Shown piece by piece: positions 10,677-22,427 of a stretch of DNA of 64,000 nt (positions are counted from its first letter, which is position 1; each line of letters begins with the position of its first letter). The DNA is from Ophiura sarsii (taxonomy: Eukaryota; Echinodermata; Ophiuroidea; Amphilepidida; Ophiuridae): the NCBI GenBank assembly GCA_035610835.1, contig CM069457.1, positions 41,767,319-41,831,318 on the forward strand. Reading direction: 5' to 3'. The notes under the pieces were generated by a model. The model saw only the letters and a program-made list of their open reading frames with translations. It was not told the origin of the DNA and made no database searches. The position numbers and the translations under genes are program-made.

Positions 10677-13600
10677 CTAAACATAAAATGATACGAGGGT
10701 GTTTGTGTTAGAGACGGCATCCAGATTCATACGGATTGAAAAACGTTCGACGCATTGACAAAACGCACTGGCTGTCCGTACTAGGGAGTTCTTCATTGCG
10801 TTCGATGACCATCGCTAAACACATTTCCCGAAATACCGAATTGACACACGGAGAAGTAAGCAAACAAACGGTGAGAAGTGGCCTATTGTTATCCGATAAT
10901 TTGCTTTACTATTGACCAATTACACGCGGACAATATGCTATATCGATCGATCAATACCTATAAGTGGGCAATTACGACGGAGCAAACATTATTTTTCGTA
11001 TTGGCGGGTCATTATTTAACTGCATTCCGTTCATTTACACAAAAATGTCCGTTTATCCCATTGCGTTTACCCTCTCCGTTCGACGGTTTTCAATCCATAC
11101 CAATCTGGATGCCATCCCTTATGTCTTAGTGAACAGTTTCATTTATACTCGATAAATTTATACCCCATACCAAGTCTAAGGATTGATGCCATTTTTTGTG
11201 ATAATACACATGTTTTTGACATTCCAAACGTTCTTTATATTTTGTAATAGGTTTTATATTGTTATGCAATAATTCCATGATGTGTGCATACAATGTGGAT
11301 GCATTACAAACATGACAAATGTGTCTTATTGAATGTACAGTGAGGGATGTTATAGGACAACACTCTAGCTCTTTGTCAGCATGGCGAAGAAGATCAAATA
11401 ACTCAGTGAGAACCAAATAACTCAGTGAGGAGTTTTTGTGTGCAAATTGTGAATACTCACAAATAGATAGGGGAAAGGCTACAGAGCTACTTCGAAACAA
11501 TTTCAAGTGCCAGATTCCACCATACAAAGCATAATTAGGAAGAACAAGAAGTTCAACTCAGTAAAAAACATTGAAGGACGCAGTCGGAAGTCAACGGTGT
11601 CCCCTTATTTGGCAAGAAAAGTATTGCGAAATGCCAACAACAATCCACAGATCACCATCAATACTCTCTTGCACAATCTTGGCAATTCTTGGACCAAGAT
11701 ATCATGGCAGACACTCCAGCAGACATTGCACATGAGATGTCTCCATTGAGGCCGACCAAGAAAGACTCTACTCCTGACAAGAGACACAGAGAAACTTGTA
11801 TTGCATCTTAGCAAACCCCAACACTGAGGACCAAAAGCTTGGATTTTTTTCCAGACGTTCTAACCTTGCAAATGCTAGATGAGTTCCTCTTTGTCTCTTT
11901 TCAGGAGTAGAGTCTTTTTTGGTCGGAGTCCATGGAGAACCCTCGTGTGCAATGTCTGCTGGAGTGTCTGCCTTAATATTTTGGTCCAAGACTCACCAAG
12001 GTTGTTCAGGAGAAAACTGACGGTGATCTGTAGATTGTTGTCGGCCTTTCATCATACTTTTCTTGTCAAACAAGGGGACACCATTGCGTCCTTCAAGGTT
12101 TTTAACTGAGTTGAACGTCTTGTTCTTCCTAATTATGCTTTGTATGGTGGAATCTGGTACTTGGAGTTGCTTCGAAATAGCTTTGTAGCCTTTCCCCTAT
12201 TTGTGAGCATTCACAATATGCACAAACAAAGGTCCTCACTGAGTTCTTTGGTCTTCTTCGCCATGCTGACAAAAGAGCTAGAGGGTTGTCCTATAATATC
12301 CCTCACATTCAATAGGATACATTTGTAATGCATCCACATTGTATGCACACATCATGGAATAATTGCATAACAATATAAAAGCCTATCACACAATATAATG
12401 AACGTTTTGATTATCAAACACATGTGTATTATCACCAAAAATGGCCACAGTCCTGAGACTTGGTGTGGGGTATGAATAATTTTGGACATGCATAAAACAC
12501 AATTCTTGTTCAATTCTATTGTTATGCAAAAAATGTTGAGCCCAAATAGTATATTGATTTGTACTTGCAAACTAACTGTCTTTTGTGTAAAGCGAAAGTT
12601 CCACCACTCATGTCATGTTCACTAAGGTTAGGTTCCCGGGTCATGTACCCATACAGGGTGACCCCAAAAAATTAGGACTCTGTTTCATGACGGTGTCATT
12701 CTTATCATAATCATTGGACCATGACCAATTTAGTCTCAATGTAAAGCCCAATTCATTATTATGATATCCTGAAAATATTAGATCAATCCGATGAAAAATA
12801 AGAAAACTAGCGTACTTTGTGTAAACCATGTCATTTACTGGTTTGTACAATGGGAATTCACACAGTAACAGTCGAGTAACATGAAAGTGCTCGACTTGTA
12901 CCTCAATGAACCATCCACACAGTGGGTTCGAGAACTGTTTATTAAAACTTCTTTAATTTACACAGAATATGCCTGCGTCTGTTTTGCGGATTTGTTAAAG
13001 CAAGTATTGATTTGTGCCAGAATTAAATGGATTACCAAACTAAACTTTACTATTGACTGATAGATTATTTACTATGTTGACAAATATTATAACGTATTGA
13101 AACGTAAACCATGTTATTTACTGGTCTGTGCATGTAGATCCCATTGTACAAACCAGTAAATGACATGGTTTACCCAAAGTACGCTAGTTTTCTTATTTTG
13201 CATCGGATTGATCTTATATTTTCAGGATATCATAATAATTAATTGGGCTTTACATTGTGACTAAATTGGTCATGGTCCAATGATTATAATAAGAATTACA
13301 CCGTCATGAAACGGAGTCCTAATTTGTTTGGGTCAACCTGTATATACGCATGCTCGAGTGCGTCAGTCACCAACGAATTGATTTCATTAAGTAATTGAAA
13401 ACTAGTTTTAATTGACTTGAAAACACTTTTTAAAAATACATATTTATAGGTGTATCATTCTGGGAAGGCGCGGTAGGGCTATTGCTTACAAAGTGGTTTA
13501 ATTACTAAATCAGATCAATTACTCACTATGGTATTCGAGCATGTTTATATAGTGTTCGAATTGATTTGATTTAGTAATTGAAACTCTATTAAGAATGTAG

Positions 13601-16600
13601 GCCTGTTATTATCGGGTTGTCATATTCACTAAGGTGCGGTTCTCGGTCATGTACCCTATATAAACATGCTCGACTGCGTCAGTCACAAATGAATTGAATT
13701 GATTTAGAAACTAAAAACACAGGTGTGGTGCTCTGGTCAGGTCGTAGGACAGTCATTTACTGAACTTGATTTGTTTTCTTCAAATGATTTGATTTAGTAT
13801 CGCTTTAAGCAATGTTAACGCTAATGATGATAATAAGAGCTAATTGCGCGATTAGCAGCTAGTATGCTAATTAGCGCTAATAGTGTTATGAGCATCAAGC
13901 ATGCTAATTAGCGCTAATAGTGTTATTAGCATCAAGCATGCTAATTAACGTTAATAGCGTTATTAGCGCTAATTGCACATTTTCCATATAAGAAGTTTTT
14001 GTCGTTTTAAAAATATAAACGCAAATGATATAAATTAGCGATAATTACGTTATTAGCTCGAATGATGCTCATTAGCGCTAATAACGCTAATAACATCAAC
14101 AGTGCTAGCACGTATTAGCGTTATCAGCGCTTATTGCACGTTTGAGCGGTGTCAACGCAAATGATGCAAATCGGCGTTAATTAGCGTTATCAATATCAGT
14201 GGAGCTAATTAGCACTAATAGCGATATTAAAGCACACACAACAATGAAAGCTAATGCGCTAAAAAGCCAATCCCGCACCTTCTACGTTTATATGCGTACG
14301 CCAATAGGGGTATCAAAATAGTGGTTCTGGTTTAGGCATACGCGATGTATGGTCCATTGCAGACATGCGTGGACGCGTATGTGTACCCGTTTGGTATGCT
14401 GACTCCCCTCCCCTCGGCAATCTACAATTTCAACTTATACCAATTACTTGTTTCAACTTAACAAGCATTAAAGGCATATTATGCGATCTTTTCCAGGGGA
14501 AGCCCTTTATCCTTGGTTTTTTTAAAGCTGATTTTCTTGCAGATTTACATTTCTGATCATAAATCATAAATATATTTTGAGTTACAGGGTGATACGATTT
14601 CTGATTAGTAATTAAGAATCAATATAGAGGGCGTCCCATGGAAAATATCGCATAATATGCCTTTAAAGCACCTGGTTAGTTATTTGTTTGTGTTAGGTTA
14701 AAATTACCAGCTGGATCTGCAGTTGCAGCTGATCCCCTAACAAATGCATTCTGTGCAGACGTTGTAGCGATGAGCCCACTGGCGGGCTCATTGTTTATTG
14801 TCTGTCGTTTGATAAAATCGAATCGCTGGAGGCCACCCATGTCCAAATCAACCTCAGTCCAATAAACAGTAGCAGTAGCTCGATCAAAAGTTATCGTATT
14901 ATACCATTGGCCGAATGGTTGGCCAAACGGTGATCTTATAATAAGCGAAAAATCCGCCGGTGAGGTAGCCCCAGGAAACGGAGCAATATATATGTCTCGT
15001 GAATTGTCTTTTTCGTCGGATAATAACAATATTCCACCTGATAAGAAAGTTAAAAAAATGAATAACACACGACTGTATAACGGAGCTGACATTTTCTTAA
15101 AGGTGTCTTTTTATTTACGAAACAAGGAGTCATTTTGCTATGAACAATTAAATGTAAACTATATTTGGTCATATTAAAAGTTGGTGTAAAAAAAGTTACA
15201 CTCTGTAAATTGAGAGAAAATTCACCAATTTTGATTCAAATCCACATAATTTGTATTGTATTCATCCGATCTACAAGGATACCAGAAATGTAAATACCAA
15301 GTGATATTATACAGGGTGTGCATTAATTATACAGGGTGTAACATAAAAAAAAATCATTTTGTTACTAGTTTTGATATACCCAGGTTTATTGATTGCTAAA
15401 TTATTATATTAAAAACAAGTATAGTAGTAAGAAGGCAGGATGTAGGGCTTTAATTCAAAAAAGTAAATCGACCACTCGTCCTCCGTTTAAATATACAAGT
15501 GGTCAAAATCATGTATATAAAATAATGGAAAACAATGCTTTATATAGACAAAATAAATTCTATTTTGAGTGTTGCGGCAGTAATTATGTTTTGAACCATT
15601 GGGATAGATGTAGAAAGACAATCATAGCAGAATTTAGTTGACAACAATTTAATATATAGGGTGATAAAATGTAGAGTGGGACAATTCCAAGAGAAGATAC
15701 CTCTAAAGTCTATAAATAATTTTGGACTTGATAACCGCTTGATCGCTGTGCAATTCCTGTGCTGGAGTAGACTATTTCAGATCTATACATTTCAAATCAT
15801 TACATCAAGCTGGATACCATCTTATTATAATATTCCAGGTGTCAATAAAAATATAACTAAATGGCCAATTGTATGATTTATGATCATTTTCTGATTTTGT
15901 ATTTACACACATTTTGAAGAACAACATTCTTTTGATACCAAGTATACAATGAGAGTCGTAATTGCCGCAATTTAAAAAGTCCAAATGCTCACTATCAGGA
16001 ATTATAACTGCACCTTGCATCAAGTAAGTTTCTAAACATATATTTATACAAAATTAAATGGTATCCATTGCAACTTTTGCAATATATAAATTATTCTTGA
16101 TTTAATTAATTAAGTAATTAATCAATAGTGATAATTAATAAGAATGCAATATAATTGTTGCATTCAATTATAACCGATGTGGAATAATACTACTTAAATA
16201 CGTTTTAACACACATAAACCTGTTAAAAGCACCTGCGAAACTGGACTAATTAGCACTTAATTAGGCAATTATTGAAATTGATTTTGGTGACAAATGATAT
16301 ATTATCAGATATGTGTGTTATTTTATTTTTTTTAGTTTAGTTTAGTTTTATTTCCAAGTGCATGAGGCCATCGGCCCAAATACACAAAATATTGTAATAT
16401 AAATATACAGTAACATTGATAATAAAGTGCTCAACAAAAGAAAGTCATACACTTTGTTTAGGTCCTTTAAGGGGTGTCTATGTTGGTCAGATATTACAAT
16501 TCAGTGCTTCGGACAAAAATGAGATATTAGCACAGGAGAAACCTGCTAAGTCTCCGCTTTAAAATGCTTTTTGTTTGAAGTAAATTGGATTTTCGGTTCT

Positions 16601-17152
16601 GACGTTATGGTTAATTGAGTTTCGGGTGTCTCAAAATATCGGTGGTGTTTTGTATACATTTGTATGTAGAAAACGCTCACCCTACGATTTTAAGCATTTT
16701 CAGTTTTATTTATTTTGGTAATGACATAAATTCGACTATTATGTATCAAAACGACCAAAATCAAAACCTACAGGTATGTACACAACACTTGGTTATGACA
16801 TGAATTCGACTGTTATTTATCAAAACGACCAAAATCAAAACTTAAATTCGTCATGACATGACATAAATTCGACTATTATTTATCAAAACGACCAAAATCA
16901 TAACCTACTTGTACAGTTCTGTGCCACACTACACTTGGTTATGACATGAATTCGACTATATTTATCAAAACCTACATGTTCTACAGTACACAACACTTCA
17001 TTATTTATATACGTGTACATGTATATTCATGACATGCATTCGACTGTATTTATCAAAACAAACCCATATCCAAACTTACCTGTACAGTTCTGGGCCAGAC
17101 AGCAATTGGTTATTAGCACGGCAAGTACAATGACGTACAGTAATATGTCCAT
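7732..17152 (-). CDS. Gene 1: YWTD propeller / Calx-beta membrane protein (3 exons)
   Basis: Joined exons 17152-17080, 15037-14708 and 10676-7732 encode 1115 aa. Residues 1-21 or so are a signal peptide. Residues 25-350 form a YWTD-like beta-propeller (LDLR class B type) with YW motifs near 83, 149, 205 and 251. Six Calx-beta domains follow, at about 351-482, 484-592, 593-706, 709-822, 825-933 and 942-1051, each ending in an acidic motif such as IKDNE or IIDDD. A membrane helix lies at about 1059-1087, then a 28-residue tail. Calx-beta domains usually bind calcium, and YWTD propellers bind protein ligands, so a cell-surface adhesion or receptor role is inferred, not shown. Both introns are phase 1 with GT-AG ends. 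It is the most upstream member in window coordinates of a three-gene array. Confidence 0.85.
11161..12472. mobile_element. Tc1-derived foldback element, unit 1 copy
   Basis: Two inverted arms of about 630 bp (11161-11797 and about 11880-12472) diverge noticeably and meet around an 80-bp centre. The ends read TACCCCATACCAAGTCT with TA borders. Each arm carries the first part of a Tc1 transposase: MAKKTKELSED, then PDSTIQSIIRKNKKFNSVK and NNNPQITINTLLHNLG, then a GRP(R/K)KTLLL-type stretch. These match the HTH region of Tc1 transposases; the catalytic DDE half is absent and stops interrupt the frame. It is non-autonomous. It sits in intron 2 of gene 1. Confidence 0.75.
12652..13342. mobile_element. 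Foldback MITE with TACAGG ends, unit 1 copy
   Basis: Arms of about 205 bp (12652-12855 and 13138-13342) are inverted copies and start tacagggtgaccc. TA borders suggest Tc1/mariner mobilisation. No coding capacity. The same insertion is at 32682-33372, showing it predates duplication of units 1 and 2. A relative is at 50717-52734. Confidence 0.7.
13805..14265. repeat. TTAGCGCTAA palindrome field, intron 2 of gene 1
   Basis: About 450 bp made of loosely repeated gctaattagcgctaata-type words in varying order, rich in the palindrome TTAGCGCTAA and in TAATTAGC. Spacing is irregular, so it is not a simple tandem array. It may be a decayed palindromic satellite or a cluster of protein-binding sites. 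The same field is at 33840-34270. Confidence 0.6.
14708..15037 (-). CDS. Gene 1 exon 2: first propeller segment
   Basis: 330 nt, phase 1 at both ends. The acceptor is TTTTTTTAACTTTCTTATCAG-like, with a branch-point-like TTAAC and a strong pyrimidine tract. The donor is GCTG followed by GTAATT. It encodes a secreted segment containing DIYIAPFPG and the YWTE motif. The open frame continues upstream to an ATG at 15092 in this copy only; that stretch is intron, since the same place is out of frame in copies 2 and 3. Confidence 0.8.
15038..17079 (-). other. Intron 1 of gene 1
   Basis: 2042 bp with donor GTAAGT and acceptor TTATCAG. It contains the exon-1-derived minisatellite (about 16720-17079) and otherwise AT-rich DNA without a supported exon. 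Small ORFs at 15661-15876 plus and 15805-16023 minus are not supported. Confidence 0.7.
16720..17079. repeat. Minisatellite derived from exon 1 and its donor, unit 1
   Basis: About four degenerate copies of an 80-90 bp unit with ttcgactattatttatcaaa and aacgaccaaaatcaaaac. Read on the minus strand, each full unit carries a copy of the 3' end of exon 1 (the part encoding the residues up to AQNCT) followed by the start of intron 1. Several copies have lost the AG-GT junction. Confidence 0.7.
17080..17152 (-). CDS. Gene 1 exon 1: signal peptide
   Basis: A 73-nt exon encoding MDILLYVIVLAVLITNCCLA followed by QNCT. It has a hydrophobic core and a plausible cleavage before QNC. It ends ACAG followed by GTAAGT, a near-ideal donor, in phase 1. 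Two sister copies (37858 and 59345) have the same length and phase. A TATA-like AT-rich block lies about 25-40 bp upstream. The exon is too short to be noticed as an ORF; joined to 15037 it restores an open frame in all three genes. Confidence 0.8.
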
Positions 17153-17174
17153 TTTGACAAGATCCATCTACTAG

Positions 17175-17190
17175 TAAATATAATTTAAAT
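17175..17190 (-). promoter_or_regulatory. TATA-like block upstream of gene 1
   Basis: An AT-rich block, AAATTATATTTA on the minus strand, lies about 25-40 bp before the ATG of exon 1. It is conserved at 37881-37896 and 59368-59383. If used as a TATA box the 5' UTR would be very short; an additional upstream non-coding exon cannot be excluded. Confidence 0.3.
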
Positions 17191-17219
17191 CTACTGACCG
17201 CGCCACACTTCAAAGATGT

Positions 17220-18600
17220 TCAAATGTTCTAAGAAAAAGACAAGTTCGGGGAGGTTTTACCATTTTGTTTGTCAGTGAACTAAGGGCAAGGCCTGTGTTG
17301 CTACTTATTCTGAAGGTAAAATTAATTAATTGAATTGAACTTTAGCTAGGTGATTAAGTTTTGTTTTGAAGATGTGCGGTCAATATTGTGCACGTTACAC
17401 TAGGCCTAACCAGACGTGACGTCCAGCAGTACCGTCCACGGTCAACGTTAAATATGACCATGATAATTATAATAAGACTCGTTTCTTCATGCCTTTCCGT
17501 ATTTTACACACGGCCCCTGCGAGGGTGCTCAAACGTATTAAAGACAGGGAAAAATACAGTTCAGAAAGTGTGCGCTGATAAACTGCTGTTTCAATAGATA
17601 GATAGAAACCCTGAAATGTAATAATTGCGCTGGATAGAAATATGGATGAAGCAGATGCGGTGAGTGGTGCTGATAACTTCGATGTGACTACATTCAAATC
17701 ATTAACTGTTAAATGGTAGACGGCGAATTAAGTCGAACGGTTTCAGATGCTAGTTGGTACAATGTATTACGTGGGTGCAAAAAAAACTGTATCTCTCAGT
17801 GCCCCTTTAATGAAAAAGCGTTGTTTAACTCCTTACAATGTGTATGAACAGAAAAGTGTAGGTAAATGCGCTGCTTCGGGAGGGTTGGGAGAATATAGCT
17901 GGTTATCGTTTTAAAATGGCCACCAAAATAGTTAAATTTTCGAAAAGTCATATGTTTACCATAAATTGATATACAAAGTATAGGAATAATTCTATACCCT
18001 TTTAGGATTTATTATCAACATGTTTGTACTATAACATACTTCAAATCCAATATGGCGGCCATCGTTGGGGAAAATTGAAGACAAATATTGGCCGTATATG
18101 ATATCATATTTGTTGCAGAATGTGTTATTTTATTTTAATGGATTATAGGATCAATATATTCAGGAATAAGAGCAGCTTGCTCCCTGTGACTATTTTGTAC
18201 TTGTACCACATTCATTGACCTTGACCATGACGAATTTTTTTACTTCTATGATCAGTTCCAAATTGGCGAGAAATACTCGGTTCGGTTCTTATCTCTCCGC
18301 CCCCAAAAGTAGTCAGAATACGCGCGTGATGTTGGCAATATGCATTTAATTCGCCGCTGTAAGAAGGCTCGCCAATTCGGAGCTGATAAAACTAAAACTA
18401 TAGTAATCTTGCATGAGCATTTGATAGTCCGTCGAGAAGTCCCACTCGCCCAGTGAAGTAGAGACAGTACAATTGCGAGGAAACGGTAATAGGATGTTAA
18501 TAGGATGTTACGGAGACGTTATGAGACCGTCAACACGTTAACAGAATGTTACCCAGGGGTTATGTGGCAGGTACCGTGCAAACCCGTACGGTGTCACACT
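17220..18600. other. Upstream region of gene 1, homologous to unit 2
   Basis: Non-coding. It aligns with about 37925-38950 in unit 2 and begins with conserved acactaggcctaacc. It includes a copy of the gcccctgcgagggtgctcaa repeat near 17510 and an atggcggccat motif near 18055. No exon seen. It is the likely proximal regulatory region of gene 1. Confidence 0.45.
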
Positions 18601-18748
18601 GCGAGCACCCGGTGAGAGTCCGTTCCGCGGACGGTTATCCAGGCGACATGCGCCCGTTTCAGCCGGCATCCACTACTCTAAATATGGACAAACCCATCCA
18701 TTATCACACAATAGTCGGGCAACCACAACTAAATGTCATCTTTTAGCA

Positions 18749-19032
18749 GCCCGTCGCTGAGATGGTCGACGTCCACCACCGTTCATCACCGCTCTGCGAA
18801 CGGGCGCGCCGTCCTTATAAGATCCTCATACCTGGCTCTCACCGTTCGCCGCCGCCTTTACTCAACCGGCAGGAGTTCTGAGCATGCCCGTCGCTGAGAT
18901 GGTCGACGTCCACAACCGTCCATCACTGCTTTGCGAACGGGCGCGAAACGGGTGCACCGTCCTTATAAGGTCCTTATTCCGGGCTCTCACCGTTCGCCGC
19001 CGCTTTTACTCACACGGCAGAAGTTTTGAGCA
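18749..19032. repeat. Tandem duplication, about 140 bp x 2
   Basis: Two adjacent copies (about 18749-18884 and 18885-19032) both contain cgtcgctgagatggtcgacg and ctctcaccgttcgccgccgc. The block is much more GC-rich than its surroundings and is absent at the matching place in unit 2 (about 40955). Origin unknown. The 125-codon ORF across it has no recognisable domain. Confidence 0.6.
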
Positions 19033-19576
19033 TACTCAAAAATTCCTGCCAGGCGCGGATGGCCGGCTATGTCCACTGAACGTATTCAACAGACCGGAAA
19101 CGGTCCACCGTGTGTCCTCACCGTGTGCCGCCGCCGCACCAATTTGTCACACGGTAAGGGACCACCCAGCTCACACGGCTACATGTGACAAATACAGAGA
19201 AGTCCAGAATGCAAGTGAAGCGGCGAGATTGAGCGCTCAGTTTATAAAAAATGCGGTATGATGACGTCATCAAGACGGTTCAGCCGGTACTCAGGCGTTC
19301 CGGCCAGTGAGGAGGTGGTATAAGCCCGGTACCAGGTCGGTGAGGACCAGGTATAGACCGGGTATAGAACGGTATGGACCCGGTGCCATAAAGAAATCAA
19401 TGCGGCCGTTGACATTGTTTGCTGATTGTTCACCGTGTTGGACTCTGTTGTTTTTCTATAAGACGGTAAGGGGCCGCCGAGCTCACATGGATACATGTGA
19501 TGGGCCAATAATTCTGAAAATCAGTCTCCAAACGACAGTTCCAAAATGTCACAAAATATTCAAAAAATTCAAAATT

Positions 19577-21583
19577 CGAAGAGTGAATATTCAATCGTTC
19601 CTGGAGTGAACAAAATTCACTCGTTTTTGGAGTGAAAATGGTTCCACTCTTTCAAGGAGTGACTTTCAATCTATTAGAGTGATCACTGTAGACAATCCTT
19701 TGAAGAGTGAATATTTACTCCATTAGAGTGGAATTTCACTCTTTTACATTTAGAGAGTAGTGTAACGACTCCATTACGGAATGTATAGCTGTAGAATCCT
19801 CTAATTCGTCAAAAGAGGGTTTTATGCTAGGTTAATTCCGTGCTGTTTACACCAAGGATAAACCCTGTTCTGACCCACCAGCAAAATGAATTTAGTTGCA
19901 TTTCATAATCTGCGAATGAAACTACTTATTCTCCAAAAAATCGAAACAAAAAGGTAATTAATTAATGAGATACAGCACTAATTATTAATTGTGATATGCC
20001 ATGGTTTTAACATACTACCTGCATGAAGACCTCATTTCGTGTTCTGACATACCGGCATATCGTGATATGCCGCCATATACCACCGTGTAACTACAGTTGC
20101 CTATTGATCATAAATACCAGCGTATATCACCGTCGTATCACTGTAGGAAGAACAGGAAGTCATGTTTTGTTTGTTCTGACATATCGGCATATGACTTTGC
20201 GACATAATTACTCATAATTAATGATTGCAATTTGTTGTTTTATTATGGCCATAACAAACATATATTTATTTTTTTCTTTGACAATTTTAGTGACATTTGA
20301 TATCGATGCTCGCAAATGAGTCTTCAAAAGTGGGTACATTTTCAAACGCGATTTTCTTAACACGCTGTTTTTCGTGTTATGCTGGTATATCATAGCAAAT
20401 GTAACACTTGATATGGACAAACAGCGAAGTTGTTCATTCGAACACCACATAGTGGTGATTTTGGCACTTTGAGATTAAGACACGACACCCCACGTTCTCA
20501 GGCATGTAACTGAGTACTGGAGAGGTTTTACTACATATTATGTATCGTAGTAATGAACAAAACATCAGTTCTTCATTAAGGCCTATAATGGTGAACAAAT
20601 CACGAAAAATTCGAAATATAGGAATTCGAATAAAAAGAAATCCAAACTTGTTTCAGTACTCAGTTACATGTCTGAGAACGTGGGGTGTCGTGTCTTAATC
20701 TCAAAGTGCCAAAATCACCACTATGTGGTGTTCGAATGAACAACTTCGCTGTTTGTCCATATCAAGTGTTACATTTGCTCTGATATACCAGCATAACACG
20801 AAAAACAGCGTGTTAAGAAAATCGCGTTTGAAAATGTACCCACTTTTGAAGACTCATTTGCGAGCATCGATATCAAATGTCACTAACATTGTCAAAGAAA
20901 AAAAAAATGTTTGTTATGGCCATAATAAAACAACAAATTGCAATCATTAATTATGTCGCAAAGTCATATGCCGATATGTCAGAACAAACAAAACATGACT
21001 TCCTGTTCTTCCTACAGTGATACGACGGTGATATACGCTGGTATTTATGATCAATAGGCAACTGTAGTTACACGGTGGTATATGGCGGCATATCACGATA
21101 TGCCGGTATGTCAGAACACGAAATGAGGTCTTCATGCAGGTAGTATGTTAAAACCATGGCATATCACAATTAATAATTAGTGCTGTATCTCATTAATTAA
21201 TTACCTTTTTGTTTCGATTTTTTGGAGAATAAGTAGTTTCATTCGCAGATTATGAAATGCAACTAAATTCATTTTGCTGGTGGGTCAGAACAGGGTTTAT
21301 CCTTGGTGTAAAACAGCACGGAATTAACCTAGCATAAAACCCTCTTTTGACGAATTAGAGGATTCTACAGCTATACATTCCGTAATGGAGTCGTTACACT
21401 ACTCTCTAAATGTAAAAGAGTGAAATTCCACTCTAATGGAGTAAATATTCACTCTTCAAAGGATTGTCTACAGTGATCACTCTAATAGATTGAAAGTCAC
21501 TCCTTGAAAGAGTGGAACCATTTTCACTCCAAAAACGAGTGAATTTTGTTCACTCCAGGAACGATTGAATATTCACTCTTCGA
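19577..21583. repeat. Large inverted repeat, arms about 940 and 930 bp
   Basis: The left arm 19577-20519 is a nearly identical reverse complement of the right arm 20654-21583, with a loop of about 134 bp. Unit 2 has a single copy (about 40980-41830) in the right-arm orientation, and that copy also contains the equivalent of the loop. So unit 1 contains an inverted duplication of ordinary unit DNA rather than a transposon. The outer breakpoint falls inside the MITE at 21402-22029. The tiny ORFs in the arms are mirror copies and not genes. Confidence 0.85.
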
Positions 21584-22029
21584 AGAGTGCCTGCAGTGAT
21601 CACTCCCTTGGAGTGAAAAAAGAGTAAATATATAAGGAGTGAATTTCACTCATATAGAATGAACTTCACCCTCATTGAGAGTGAACAATAATGGAACATT
21701 CTAGTAAATAATAAAATCACACATCAGATTTTACTGTCAATTCCTTTTTTTTTAAATTACTTAATCACATTCACATGTAATGTTAGCAGAATATGATATC
21801 AGAGGTGTTTATTTCCGATAAATGCAATTTTGCGATTAGACAGAGAATATCAATATATGAATCGGAGTGAATAATTAAGTTATTCTTGATAAATCCTCAT
21901 CACTCGGTGAGTGAGTGACATTAGAATTGGATGAATCACTCTCTATAGAGTGATTTTCTACTCTTTTAGAGTGAAAATAATTTCACTCCTGTGCTAGAGT
22001 GATTTGTTCACTCTTTTACATTTAGAGAG
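21402..22029. mobile_element. GAGTGA-rich MITE with TA duplication
   Basis: Inverted ends CTCTCTAAATGTAAAAGAG are flanked by TA. Unit 2 has the empty site at about 41830 (acactacatatag). The interior is dense in GAGTGA and TCACTC words in both orientations, which may be repeated transposase-binding sites. No ORF. Part of the element (about 180 bp) was carried into the left arm of the inverted repeat. Confidence 0.75.
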
Positions 22030-22416
22030 TACATGTAGTCTAACTTATGAATGTCTTACGCCAATGATACACCCAGAACAGCGAAGAGTATGCTCTATTA
22101 ACTTACTACTTGCACATTTTAACACACAATAGTGGTGGTTTTGGTAAATTCATACCAAAACTTCCCCACAATCAAGTATGGATGATCAATGAAACTAGAA
22201 ATTGGTGTACATGTTAAATCATTGTAAAGATTTTACACATCAGCTTAACATATACAATAAATATCAATGTATGACAAAATATACGAAATGTAAGCGATTG
22301 GAAACAAATGTCGGTATTTTTTAGACGTAACTTTTACTGTAAACTATACATTGTAGTCTTTAATAAATCCACGATAAAATTACCCCTTATCAACAAATTT
22401 ATTTAAGAATTGATCT
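22030..22416. other. Unit 1 distal region, nothing recognised
   Basis: AT-rich non-coding DNA that aligns with about 41835-42430 of unit 2, except for a 230-bp insertion in unit 2. No gene or RNA seen. Confidence 0.45.
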
Positions 22417-22427
22417 AAATGATAAAT

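Noticed and set aside
7820..10711. Plus-strand and out-of-frame ORFs over exon 3 (also in genes 2 and 3)
   Set aside because: They recur in all copies only because the opposite strand is conserved coding sequence; none has a recognisable domain.
14676..15092. First exon starting at the ATG at 15092 with its own hydrophobic leader
   Set aside because: The same leader is out of frame in units 2 and 3, and the stretch is a pyrimidine tract ending in CAG or TAG. The upstream 73-nt exon joins in phase in all three.
15805..16023. Possible alternative exon with HLDFLNCGNYDSHC
   Set aside because: It can be joined in phase to exon 1, but the acceptor has no pyrimidine tract, unit 3 lacks it, and joining it is not needed for the gene.
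16720..17079. CRISPR array
   Set aside because: Units are degenerate, lack unique spacers of constant length, and derive from a eukaryotic exon and intron.
20023..21135. Mirror-image ORFs of 62-80 codons
   Set aside because: They are the same sequence in both arms of the inverted repeat, with no recognisable domain.
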